Shown here in pieces: positions 7,080-14,216 of a DNA stretch of 19,963 nt. The position numbers and the translations under genes are program-made. Under the pieces are notes generated by a model that saw only the letters and a list, made by a program, of their open reading frames with translations, was not told where the DNA came from and searched no databases. Source of the DNA: JAICLV01 sp036380925 (lineage in GTDB: Bacteria; Actinomycetota; Actinomycetes; Acidothermales; Acidothermaceae); NCBI GenBank assembly GCA_036380925.1, contig DASVDW010000050.1, positions 1 through 19,963 on the forward strand. The letters are read 5' to 3'. The number at the start of each line of letters is the position of its first letter. The stretch's first letter is position 1.

Positions 7080-8575
7080 GGCGGGCGCACGAGGTGGCGG
7101 TCGTTCGAGCCGCCGAGGCCGCCTTGATGGCGACCCTCCCGGACGCGACGCTGATGCAGCGCGCCGCGGCCGGTCTGGCCGCCACCTGTTGTCGCTTGCT
7201 CGGGCGGGTGTACGGCGCTCGCGTCGTCCTGCTTGTCGGATCGGGTGACAACGGCGGCGACGCGCTCTTCGCCGGCGCCGCGCTGGCTCGGCGCGGCGCC
7301 GTCGTATCGGCCGTGCTGTTGGGCTCGCGCACCCACGAATCCGGTCTCGCCGCGTTACGCGCCGCTGGCGGTCGGGTCGCCCCGCGCAGTTGCCTGCGCG
7401 ACGCCGACCTGGTGCTCGACGGCATCGTGGGCATCGGCGGCAAGGGGTCGCTGCGGGACGACGCCGCGGCCGCGGTCGCCGAGATCTCCCCTGCCGCGCT
7501 GGTGGTTTCGGTCGACGTGCCCAGCGGCGTCGACGCCGACACCGGCGAGGTCGCTGGCCCCGCGGTGCGCGCGGACGTGACGGTCACCTTCGGCGCGTGG
7601 AAGCCCGGCTTGCTGGTCGACCCAGGCGCTGAGCGCGCCGGCGCGCTGGAACTGGTCGACATCGGTCTGGCGGCGCACCTGCCGTCGTCCGCGCTCACGG
7701 CTTTGCACAACACCGACGTCGCGGCGCTGCTCCCGCGCCCAAGCGCCGAGTCCGACAAGTACCGCCGCGGCGTCGTCGGCGTCGTCGCCGGCAGCCGCAC
7801 CTACACGGGCGCCGCGACACTGTCCGTCGGCGGCGCGTTGCGCACCGGCGTCGGCATGGTGCGCTTCGTCTCGGTCGCGCATCCGGCGGAATTGGTGCGC
7901 ATCCGCTGGCCCGAAGCCGTGGTCACCGAATTGCCGGACGACGGCGGCGGGGTGCTCGATGCGGGCCGCGTCCAAGCATGGGTCGTCGGCCCCGGCATCG
8001 GCACGGACGACGTGGCGAAATCCCTTGTGGCGCAGGTGCTTTCGGCGGACGTGCCGGTGATCGTCGACGCCGACGCGCTGACCGTGGTGAGCGCTGACCG
8101 CGGCTTGCTGCGCGGACGCGACGCGCCGACGGTGCTGACTCCGCACGCCGGCGAGCTGACCCGGTTGCTCGGGTTGGGCGCCGACGCGCGCGCTGACGTC
8201 GAAGCGCGCCGGTTGCATCACGCGCGCCGCGCCGCCGCCGAACTCGGGGTGACCGTGCTGCTGAAGGGGTCCACCACGGTGGTCGCGTCGCCCGGCGGCG
8301 TCGCGCGGGTCAACCCGACCGGCACCGCATGGTTGGCGTCGGCCGGCAGCGGTGACGTGCTTTCCGGCATGACCGGCGCGTTGCTGGCCGGTGGCCTGTC
8401 GGGTCTCGACGCCGCCTCCTGCGCGGCCTACCTGCATGGCGCGGCGGCCCGGCTCGCGGTGGCGCGCCACGGCGGTGCGGCCCCCTTGATCGCGGACGAC
8501 GTCGTCGCCGAGATCCCGGCCGCCGTCGCGGCGGTGGCGGGTGGCACTCGGGCGGCCGAAGCGCTCCGGGACTGA
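7076..8575 (+). CDS. nnr: Bifunctional NAD(P)H-hydrate epimerase / ADP-dependent NAD(P)H-hydrate dehydratase
   Basis: Nnr repairs NADHX and NADPHX, damaged hydrated forms of the cofactors: the N-terminal epimerase interconverts R and S forms, and the C-terminal kinase-like domain dehydrates the S form using ADP. The 499-residue product has both domains. The YjeF_N part (about 1-205) has GSGDNGGDAL (55-64), LDGIVGIG (115-121) and VPSGVDADTG (148-157). The carbohydrate-kinase-like part (about 225-495) has KYRRG (228-232), TPHAGE (355-360), LLKGSTTVV and GSGDVLSG (424-431). The frame is open far upstream, but the ATG at 7076 overlaps the hydrolase stop by 4 bp and lies directly before the family N-terminus, so it is taken as the start. 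Nnr lies between glmS and alr in many actinobacteria. It converges on the nucleotidyltransferase gene, with only 7 bp between stops. Confidence 0.95.
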   Translation: MRRAHEVAVVRAAEAALMATLPDATLMQRAAAGLAATCCRLLGRVYGARVVLLVGSGDNGGDALFAGAALARRGAVVSAVLLGSRTHESGLAALRAAGGRVAPRSCLRDADLVLDGIVGIGGKGSLRDDAAAAVAEISPAALVVSVDVPSGVDADTGEVAGPAVRADVTVTFGAWKPGLLVDPGAERAGALELVDIGLAAHLPSSALTALHNTDVAALLPRPSAESDKYRRGVVGVVAGSRTYTGAATLSVGGALRTGVGMVRFVSVAHPAELVRIRWPEAVVTELPDDGGGVLDAGRVQAWVVGPGIGTDDVAKSLVAQVLSADVPVIVDADALTVVSADRGLLRGRDAPTVLTPHAGELTRLLGLGADARADVEARRLHHARRAAAELGVTVLLKGSTTVVASPGGVARVNPTGTAWLASAGSGDVLSGMTGALLAGGLSGLDAASCAAYLHGAAARLAVARHGGAAPLIADDVVAEIPAAVAAVAGGTRAAEALRD

Positions 8576-8582
8576 GCTTCTG

Positions 8583-9050
8583 TCAGCGGCGGCAGGCGGC
8601 TATCAGCGCGGCGAGCGCGCCGGTCGGGTCGTACAACGGCCGGGCTCCGTCGCTGACCACCGTCCGGGTGCCCGGGTCGACCGGGTCGAGGCGCGCCCAG
8701 TCGGGCGACCCGACGTTGATCTCCACCTCCAGGCCGGAGGCGGTCACAAATCGCCGCTCGGTGACCGCGCCCCACGATCGCACCCTGGTCAGCTCGCCGA
8801 CACCGACATCACCGGTCCACGCGTTGTCGGCGTAGCGGTCCTCGTCGGTGGTGAGCAGCACGAGGTCGACGTCGGAGTCGGGACGGGTGGCGCCGCGGGC
8901 GTAGGAGCCGACCAGCAGCAGGCCGACGACGTCGGCGCGTGCCTCGGCCCATTGGGTCACCCGCTGGGCGACGGCGGCCATCTCGGCGGCGCGCTCGGGC
9001 GCCACGGCCGACGGCGCGGGCGGCGGTTGATCGGGGCCAGGCGTTCGCAT
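8583..9050 (-). CDS. Small nucleotidyltransferase-fold protein (MNT/KNT type)
   Basis: A 155-residue protein with the DNA polymerase beta-like minimal nucleotidyltransferase signature: GSYARG at 48-53 followed by SDVDL, with metal-binding Asp60 and Asp62. A later VEI stretch (LEVEINVGS) is the likely third acidic position. There is room only for the catalytic domain plus a short C-terminal helix. Such proteins transfer a nucleotide to antibiotics, proteins or RNA, and some are antitoxin-like partners of HEPN toxins, but no HEPN gene is adjacent, so the target is unknown. The frame remains open far upstream through the neighbouring gene, but the ATG at 9050 is 2 nt after the stop of the MBL-fold gene and gives a family-sized product. 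The first 20 residues are Pro-rich and probably disordered. Confidence 0.78.
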   Translation of the reverse strand: MRTPGPDQPPPAPSAVAPERAAEMAAVAQRVTQWAEARADVVGLLLVGSYARGATRPDSDVDLVLLTTDEDRYADNAWTGDVGVGELTRVRSWGAVTERRFVTASGLEVEINVGSPDWARLDPVDPGTRTVVSDGARPLYDPTGALAALIAACRR

Positions 9051-9052
9051 CG

Positions 9053-9697
9053 TCAAAGCTCGACGCCTGCGCCGGGTGGCAGATACGTGAACGACGTTCC
9101 GTAGGTCTGCGCGAATCGTTCGACATGGCCGACCGAGTTCTGCACGCCGGATTCGCTGAGCATGGCGTCGTGGATCGGGAACGCCTGCGGCGCGCGCGTC
9201 GCGACCACGAAATCGATGACCTCGGCGAGCTTCGACCACGGCGCGTGCAACGGCGCAAGCAGCGTCCGCACCGGCGTCGGCGGGACGAAAAACGAGTCTC
9301 CAGGGTGGTAAACCGCGTCGTTGACGAGGTAGCTGAGGTTGGCGCACGGTGTGCCGATCGCTTGGTGGATGACCGCGTGCTGGCCGCCGAACGCCCGCAC
9401 CGAAAAGCCCGCGGCGTCGAACGACTCGCCCGCCGCCACCGCCGCGACCCGCGAGCCGAGGTCGGCAAGCCGCTCGACGACGGGGGGAGGCGCCCACACC
9501 CGCAGCGCGGGGTTCGCCCGGGCGGCCGACAGCAACGCATCGACGTCGAGGTGGTCGAAATGCTCGTGAGTGACCAGCACGGCGTCCGCGCCGTCGAGCG
9601 CGTCGGCGCACTCGGAGAACGCGCCGGGGTCGATCACCAGCGCCAGCTCGTCGGAGTCCAGTCGCACGCAGGCGTGGCCGAATTTCGTCATCCGCAT
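9053..9697 (-). CDS. Metallo-beta-lactamase-fold hydrolase (UlaG-like)
   Basis: A 214-residue cytoplasmic metal-dependent hydrolase. The zinc motif HxHxDH reads THEHFDHLD (H44, H46, D48, H49). Additional conserved elements are IDPGAFS near the N-terminus, GGQHAV (about 103-108), YHPGDSFF and PIHDAML towards the C-terminus, the arrangement of the UlaG-like or Beta-lactamase_2 family. Members act on lactones, phosphodiesters or N-acyl compounds, and the substrate cannot be told here. Two ATGs (9697 and 9691) are close together; the first is preceded by GGGA about 7 nt upstream and is preferred. It is divergent from alr (64 bp between starts) and heads a two-gene operon with the nucleotidyltransferase (2-nt gap). 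Confidence 0.85.
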   Translation of the reverse strand: MRMTKFGHACVRLDSDELALVIDPGAFSECADALDGADAVLVTHEHFDHLDVDALLSAARANPALRVWAPPPVVERLADLGSRVAAVAAGESFDAAGFSVRAFGGQHAVIHQAIGTPCANLSYLVNDAVYHPGDSFFVPPTPVRTLLAPLHAPWSKLAEVIDFVVATRAPQAFPIHDAMLSESGVQNSVGHVERFAQTYGTSFTYLPPGAGVEL

Positions 9698-9748
9698 GGC
9701 GACATCCCATCACGCGCGCCGACCACGTCGAACCCGCCGCCCCGATGG

Positions 9749-9754
9749 CAGACT
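9749..9754 (+). promoter_or_regulatory. Candidate -10 box of alr (leaderless type)
   Basis: CAGACT ends 7 nt before the GTG at 9762, the same geometry as at glmS and tsaB, with no Shine-Dalgarno between. It supports 9762 rather than upstream in-frame codons as the alr start. No good -35 is seen. Confidence 0.45.
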
Positions 9755-9761
9755 GGCGGAC

Positions 9762-10946
9762 GTGACCCCCGACAACCCCGGCGACCCGACGGCGCCCGCC
9801 GGCCGGTTGCGGGCCGCCGCGCGGATCGACCTTCGGGCGATCGAAGGCAACGTCCGTCGCATCCGCGAGATTGCCGGCCGGTCTCAAGTGATGGCGGTGG
9901 TGAAGGCCGACGGGTACGGGCATGGCCTGCTGCCCAGCGCTCGCGCCGCGCTGGCGGGCGGCGCCGACTGGCTCGGTGTCGCGTTCGTCGAGGAGGCGCT
10001 TGCGCTTCGCGCGGCGGGGGTCGACGCCCGGTTGCTGTGCTGGCTCGCCGCACCCGGGGAGCAGCTGGCGAAGGCGATCCTGGCGGATGTCGACCTGTCC
10101 GCCTCCGCCCCGTGGATGATCGACGAGATCGCCGCCGCCGCCGTGCAGGCGGGCAAGGAAGCGCGGGTGCACTGCAAGGTCGACACCGGCCTGTCGCGCG
10201 CCGGCGCGACCGCGACCGACTGGCCCGAGCTGATCGACGCCGCGCTGCGCGCGCAGGGCCGCGGCGTCGTCCGGGTGGTCGGACTCTGGTCGCACCTCGC
10301 GCACGGCGACGACCCGCAAAACCCCACGATGTCAAGGCAAATCGAGGAGTTCACCGAGGCGATCGACATCGCCCAGCGGGCTGGCGTGACGCCGGAGGTC
10401 CGGCACCTGGCCAACTCCGGCGGCGCCCTGCATCGGCCCGACGCGCGCTTTGACCTGGTGCGCGTCGGCATCGCCGCGTACGGGTTGGCGCCCGCGCCGA
10501 AGGTGGCGCGCCCGAGCGACCTCGGGCTGCGGCCGGCGATGACGCTCACCGCGCGGCTCGCGCTGACCAAGTCGGCGCCGGCCGGCGCCGGCGTCTCGTA
10601 CGGCCATCGCTATCACACGCCGGAGGCCACCACGCTCGGCTTGGTGCCGCTCGGTTACGCCGACGGCGTCCCGCGCGCCGCCGGCAACACGGTCGAGGTG
10701 CTCGTGCGGGGCGCGGCGACCTCGGCCCGCCGCGCGATCGCGGGAACCGTCTGCATGGACCAGTTCGTCGTCGATCTCGGCGCCGTCAACGACGGCGCGT
10801 TCATGGCGGGCGACGAGGTGTTGCTTTTCGGTCCCGGCGACAGCGGCGAGCCGACCGCCGAGGACTGGGCGGCCGCTCTTGGCACCATCTCCTACGAGGT
10901 CGTCACGCGGATCGGTCCGAGAGTGCCCAGGGTCTACCAGCCATGA
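9762..10946 (+). CDS. alr: Alanine racemase
   Basis: PLP-dependent racemase giving D-alanine for peptidoglycan. The product is 394 residues from the GTG at 9762. The PLP lysine is in VVKADGYGHG (Lys48) and the opposite catalytic tyrosine is in VSYGHRYHT (Tyr280). HCKVDTGLSRAG and GTVCMDQFVVDLG are further family motifs. The frame is open further upstream (to 9570), but that stretch runs through the divergent MBL gene and its promoter; the -10 at 9749-9754 and the family N-terminus place the start at 9762. The first ~15 residues (Pro/Asp-rich) are an extension relative to shorter homologues. The stop overlaps the ATG of the uracil-DNA glycosylase by 4 bp (ATGA), so alr leads that gene cluster. 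Confidence 0.96.
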   Translation: MTPDNPGDPTAPAGRLRAAARIDLRAIEGNVRRIREIAGRSQVMAVVKADGYGHGLLPSARAALAGGADWLGVAFVEEALALRAAGVDARLLCWLAAPGEQLAKAILADVDLSASAPWMIDEIAAAAVQAGKEARVHCKVDTGLSRAGATATDWPELIDAALRAQGRGVVRVVGLWSHLAHGDDPQNPTMSRQIEEFTEAIDIAQRAGVTPEVRHLANSGGALHRPDARFDLVRVGIAAYGLAPAPKVARPSDLGLRPAMTLTARLALTKSAPAGAGVSYGHRYHTPEATTLGLVPLGYADGVPRAAGNTVEVLVRGAATSARRAIAGTVCMDQFVVDLGAVNDGAFMAGDEVLLFGPGDSGEPTAEDWAAALGTISYEVVTRIGPRVPRVYQP

Positions 10947-11515
10947 CGACGTGGGACGCGCTCGCCGCCGAGATTCGCGGCTGCCGCGCGTGTTCGGAGC
11001 TCGCCGAGAGCCGCGCCAACGTCGTCATCGGAGCGCTCCCGGCGCAGGGAGCGAGCGTGTTGCTCATCGGCGAGGCGCCTGGCGCGAACGAGGACGCCAC
11101 CGGAATTCCCTTTGTGGGCAAGGCCGGCCAGTTGCTCAACCAGCTTCTCGACGAAGTCGGGCTGCCCCGTGACACGGTCGCCGTCGCGAACGTGCTGAAG
11201 TGCCGTCCGCCGAAGAATCGCAAGCCGACGGCAATCGAGGTCAACAACTGCCGTGGCTGGCTGACCGCGCAAATCACGCTCGTCGATCCCGCGCTGATCG
11301 TGGCGATGGGTGGCACCGCGGTCGAGTGGTTCTTCGGCAGGGGAGCGAAAATCGGCCAGCTTCGCGGTGAGGCGCACCCGATCTCCGGACGCCGCGTGCT
11401 CGCAACGTACCATCCGTCAGCGGCGATCAGGTTCGGGCCGCGCGGCATGCCGCGCGCCGCGCTGCGAGAGGATCTCGCGGTCGCCGCGCGGATGGCAAAG
11501 GAGGCGAGCGGGTGA
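10943..11515 (+). CDS. Uracil-DNA glycosylase, family 4 (4Fe-4S)
   Basis: A 190-residue DNA repair enzyme that should excise uracil from DNA. Four cysteines have the family-4 Fe-S spacing: C14-x2-C17 near the N-terminus, then C87 and C103. The catalytic motif A reads GEAPGANED (43-51), followed by GIPFVGKAGQLL, and the second active-site motif is HPSA (157-160) in TYHPSA. Motif A with GExPGxxED and the Fe-S cysteines separate it from families 1 and 5. Its ATG overlaps the alr stop by 4 bp, and its stop overlaps the tsaE GTG by 4 bp, so it is embedded in a run with cell-wall and tRNA-modification genes. No functional link is implied beyond co-expression. Confidence 0.92.
   Translation: MTTWDALAAEIRGCRACSELAESRANVVIGALPAQGASVLLIGEAPGANEDATGIPFVGKAGQLLNQLLDEVGLPRDTVAVANVLKCRPPKNRKPTAIEVNNCRGWLTAQITLVDPALIVAMGGTAVEWFFGRGAKIGQLRGEAHPISGRRVLATYHPSAAIRFGPRGMPRAALREDLAVAARMAKEASG
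11497..11504 (+). promoter_or_regulatory. Shine-Dalgarno site of tsaE
   Basis: AAAGGAGG, nearly a perfect anti-16S match, ends 7 nt before the GTG at 11512. It lies inside the end of the upstream gene and fixes the overlapping GTGA as the tsaE start. Confidence 0.8.
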
Positions 11516-12021
11516 GTTTGCAGATCGCGGTGCCGACGGCCGACGACATGCGCGCACTCGGAGAACGGCTGGCGTCGCTGCTGCGGCCGGGGGATCTGGT
11601 CGTCCTCACCGGCTCGCTGGGCGCGGGGAAGACCACGCTCGCGCAAGGAGTCGGCACCGGTTTGAAGGTGCGCGGCGGCGTCACGTCGCCCACGTTCGTC
11701 ATCTCTCGGGTTCATCCGCCGCTTGATGACGGCCCGCCACTGGTGCACGTCGACGCGTATCGGCTTGGCGGCCGGCTCGAGGTCGACGACCTCGATCTCG
11801 ACGCGTCCATGGAGGAGTCCGTGACGCTGGTGGAGTGGGGAGAGGGGCTCGTCGAGGAGCTGGCCTCCGACCGGCTCCAGGTCGAGATCGAGCGCGCGGG
11901 CGGCGACAGCTTCGTCGCCAGCGCGGCGGGCGGTGTCGCGGACGACGACGCGCGCCAGGTGCGCATCAGCGCGCATGGCGCGCGTTGGCGGGACGTCGAC
12001 CTGGCGGCGGTCGCCGCCTGA
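11512..12021 (+). CDS. tsaE: tRNA threonylcarbamoyladenosine biosynthesis ATPase TsaE
   Basis: TsaE is the ATPase needed to turn over the TsaB-TsaD complex during t6A37 modification of ANN-decoding tRNAs. The 169-residue product has the P-loop GSLGAGKT (34-41), SPTF (59-62), the HVDAYR motif (79-84) and EWGEG (108-112), all diagnostic for the YjeE/TsaE family. The last ~30 residues are less conserved and make it slightly longer than the E. coli protein (~153). The GTG start overlaps the upstream stop by 4 bp and has an excellent Shine-Dalgarno at 11497-11504. The next gene, tsaB, starts 32 bp downstream behind its own -10 box, so expression may be both by readthrough and from an internal promoter. 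Confidence 0.95.
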   Translation: MSLQIAVPTADDMRALGERLASLLRPGDLVVLTGSLGAGKTTLAQGVGTGLKVRGGVTSPTFVISRVHPPLDDGPPLVHVDAYRLGGRLEVDDLDLDASMEESVTLVEWGEGLVEELASDRLQVEIERAGGDSFVASAAGGVADDDARQVRISAHGARWRDVDLAAVAA

Positions 12022-12040
12022 GCCGCCACCACCGCCCCGC

Positions 12041-12046
12041 TAGGCT
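12041..12046 (+). promoter_or_regulatory. Candidate internal -10 box for tsaB (leaderless type)
   Basis: TAGGCT ends 7 nt before the GTG at 12054. A weak -35-like CTGAGC (12018-12023) overlaps the tsaE stop with a 17-nt spacer. No Shine-Dalgarno precedes the GTG, so a leaderless transcript starting at tsaB is likely. Confidence 0.5.
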
Positions 12047-12053
12047 CCCAGGT

Positions 12054-12686
12054 GTGCTGCTCGCCTTCGACACCGCGACCCCCGCGGTCACCGTCGCGTT
12101 GCACGACGGCGACCGGGTGCGCGCCGAGCACACGGTCATCGACGCGCGCCGGCACGGGGAGCTGCTCGCACCCGGGATCGCGCACGTCCTTCGCGACGCC
12201 AGGGTGTCGGCCGGCGACGTGTCGAAGATCGCGGTCGGCGTCGGGCCGGGCCCCTTCACCGGTCTTCGGGTGGGATTGGTCACCGCGCGCGCGATGGGCG
12301 ACGCGCTCGGCATCCCGGTCGTCGGGGTCTGCACGCTCGACGTTCTCGCGGCCGCGGTCGTTTGCGAGGGGCCGTTTCTCGTCGCGACCGACGCCCGCCG
12401 CCGCGAGGTGTACTGGGCGACCTACGACGAGACCGGCCGGCGCGTTGACGGGCCGCACGTCGATCGACCCGCCGCCGTCGATTGGCGTGGCCCGGCCTTT
12501 GGCGCGGGCGCGTTGCTGTACCGCGACGAGTTCCCCGCCGCTCACGAGCCGCGGCTTCCGGCCGCGGCGACGCTTTGCGAGCTGGTCGCGACAGCACGCG
12601 CGACGCTGCTCGATCCGCAGCCGTTGTATCTGCGCCGCCCCGACGCGGTCGAGCCTGGCCCCCGCAAGGCGGTGACTCCCGCATGA
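12054..12686 (+). CDS. tsaB: tRNA threonylcarbamoyladenosine biosynthesis protein TsaB
   Basis: TsaB is the ASKHA-fold scaffold paralogue that dimerises with TsaD in the t6A synthase. The product is 210 residues from the GTG at 12054. It starts LLAFDTATPAVTVAL, has RHGELLAPGI, and then the conserved GVGPGPFTGLRVGL stretch and a DARRREVYWATYD segment typical of TsaB. The frame is open upstream, but those residues would lie inside tsaE; the family N-terminus and the -10 at 12041-12046 fix the start. The Pro/Gly-rich C-terminal part is shorter and less conserved than in TsaD, as expected for a subunit without catalytic metal-binding histidines. Its stop overlaps the rimI ATG by 4 bp. Confidence 0.94.
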   Translation: MLLAFDTATPAVTVALHDGDRVRAEHTVIDARRHGELLAPGIAHVLRDARVSAGDVSKIAVGVGPGPFTGLRVGLVTARAMGDALGIPVVGVCTLDVLAAAVVCEGPFLVATDARRREVYWATYDETGRRVDGPHVDRPAAVDWRGPAFGAGALLYRDEFPAAHEPRLPAAATLCELVATARATLLDPQPLYLRRPDAVEPGPRKAVTPA

Positions 12687-13192
12687 CCGCGGTCAGCGTC
12701 CGATCCGCCCGCACCGCCGCGCTGCGCCGCATGCGCTGGTGGGACGTCGAGCCGGTGATGGAGATCGAGCACGATCTGTTTGGCGAGGAGAGTTGGACCC
12801 CCGCCATGTTTTGGTCTGAGCTGTCGGAACACGACACGCGGCATTACCTGGTCGCGGAGGCGGACGGCGAGGTCGTCGGCTACGCGGGCCTTTGCGCGTA
12901 CCCGGAGGAGTCGTTCGTGCAGACGATCGCCGTCCGCCGCGACCGTCAGGGGCAGGGTATCGGCGCGCACCTGCTCACCGCGTTGATCGACGAGGCCCGA
13001 CGCCGCGACGAGCCGATGGTCGGACTCGAGGTGCGAGCTGACAATCCGGTCGCCCAACACATGTATCGCCACTTCGGCTTCGAGCAGGTCGGCGTCCGCA
13101 GGGGCTACTACCAACCGAGCGGCACGGACGCCGTCTTGATGGTGCTCAACCTGCGCGGCGTCAATCCGGCTGACTGGGCGGGCAATGGCTGA
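12683..13192 (+). CDS. rimI: GNAT-family N-acetyltransferase RimI (ribosomal protein S18 alanine acetyltransferase type)
   Basis: A 169-residue GNAT acetyltransferase. The acetyl-CoA pyrophosphate loop is RQGQGIG (88-94) after the beta-4 strand FVQTIAV. The catalytic-type Glu lies in GLEVRADN (Glu116), and YRHFGFEQVG plus RRGYY near the C-terminus are typical RimI features. RimI acetylates the N-terminal residue of S18 in E. coli; in actinobacteria broader N-terminal acetylation has been reported, so the exact substrate is inferred. The ATG at 12683 is chosen for its 4-bp overlap with tsaB; a second in-frame ATG at 12731 would remove a 16-residue basic N-terminal tail. The 3' end overlaps tsaD by 8 bp. 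RimI between TsaB and TsaD is the standard actinobacterial order. Confidence 0.92.
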   Translation: MTAVSVRSARTAALRRMRWWDVEPVMEIEHDLFGEESWTPAMFWSELSEHDTRHYLVAEADGEVVGYAGLCAYPEESFVQTIAVRRDRQGQGIGAHLLTALIDEARRRDEPMVGLEVRADNPVAQHMYRHFGFEQVGVRRGYYQPSGTDAVLMVLNLRGVNPADWAGNG

Positions 13193-14216
13193 CGAACCGC
13201 TGGTGCTCGGAATCGAGACGTCCTGCGACGAGACCGGCGTGGGTGTCGTCCGCGGCAACACCTTGTTGGCGAACGAGATCGCGTCGAGCGTCGAGGAGCA
13301 CGCGCGCTTCGGTGGGGTGGTGCCCGAGGTCGCGAGCCGGGCGCACCTGGAGGCGATGGTTCCGACCATGCGGCGGGCGCTGGAGAAGGCGGGCGTCACG
13401 CTTCGCGACGTCGACGCGCTCGCGGTCACCGCCGGCCCTGGTTTGGCCGGCGCCTTGCTGGTCGGGGTCGCCGCCGCGAAGGCGTACGCGGTGGCCCTCG
13501 ACAAGCCGCTGTACGGCGTGAATCACATGTCGGCGCACGTCGCGGTCGACGTTTTGGAGCACGGCCCGTTGCCGCAGCCGTGCGTCGCGTTGCTGGTGTC
13601 GGGCGGTCACTCGTCGCTGCTGCTGGTGCCCGACCTCACCAGCGACGTCCGACCGCTCGGCGCCACGGTCGACGACGCGGCCGGTGAGGCGTTCGACAAG
13701 GTGGCGCGGGTCTTGGGCCTGCCGTTCCCCGGCGGCCCGCACATCGACCGCTCCGCGCGCGAGGGCGACCCCGCGTTCATCGCTTTCCCGCGCGGCAAGG
13801 CGGGCGACGGAACTCTCGATTTCTCCTTCTCCGGGTTGAAAACCGCGGTCGCGCGTTGGGTGGAGGCGCGGGAGCGCGCCGGCCAGCCGGTTCCGGTGGC
13901 CGATGTCGCGGCGTCCTTCCAAGAGGCCGTCGACGACGTGCTGACCGCGAAGGCGATCACGGCGTGCCAGGAACACGGTGTCGACAGTCTGCTCATAGGC
14001 GGCGGCGTGGCGGCGAACTCGCGGTTGCGCGCGCTGGCCCAAGAACGCTGCGACAAGGCGGGCATCACGTTGCGGGTGCCCCGGCCAGGGCTGTGCACCG
14101 ACAACGGCGCAATGGTGGCCGCGCTGGGAGCGCGGTTGGTCGAGGCGGGCCGGGCGCCGTCGTCGCTCGAGCTTCCGGCCGACTCCTCGCTTCCGATCAC
14201 GGAGGTGCTGGTGTGA
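13185..14216 (+). CDS. tsaD: tRNA N6-adenosine threonylcarbamoyltransferase TsaD
   Basis: Catalytic subunit that transfers the threonylcarbamoyl group to A37 of tRNA. The 343-residue product is full length. Conserved elements in order are GIETSCDETGVGV (9-21), VPEVASRAHLE, the metal-binding HMSAH (H114 and H118), SGGHSSL, DDAAGEAFDKVARVLG, FSFSGLKTAV, GGGVAANSRLR and CTDNGAMVA, whose Asp306 is the third metal ligand. All expected active-site residues are present. The ATG at 13185 overlaps the rimI stop by 8 bp. The stop overlaps the GTG of the small downstream gene by 4 bp. TsaC/Sua5, which makes the threonylcarbamoyl-AMP substrate, is not in this window. Confidence 0.97.
   Translation: MADEPLVLGIETSCDETGVGVVRGNTLLANEIASSVEEHARFGGVVPEVASRAHLEAMVPTMRRALEKAGVTLRDVDALAVTAGPGLAGALLVGVAAAKAYAVALDKPLYGVNHMSAHVAVDVLEHGPLPQPCVALLVSGGHSSLLLVPDLTSDVRPLGATVDDAAGEAFDKVARVLGLPFPGGPHIDRSAREGDPAFIAFPRGKAGDGTLDFSFSGLKTAVARWVEARERAGQPVPVADVAASFQEAVDDVLTAKAITACQEHGVDSLLIGGGVAANSRLRALAQERCDKAGITLRVPRPGLCTDNGAMVAALGARLVEAGRAPSSLELPADSSLPITEVLV

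Noticed and set aside
8558..8580. Hairpin GAAGC/GCTTC between nnr and the nucleotidyltransferase
   Set aside because: Only five paired bases with a long loop and no T-run; too weak to call a terminator.
8939..10453. 504-codon plus-strand open frame over the MBL gene and alr
   Set aside because: Opposite or off-frame to two clear genes, very Arg-rich, no domain recognised.
12731..13192. Shorter RimI start at the second in-frame ATG
   Set aside because: The ATG at 12683 has the 4-bp overlap with tsaB expected of this operon; the shorter start lacks a good ribosome site.
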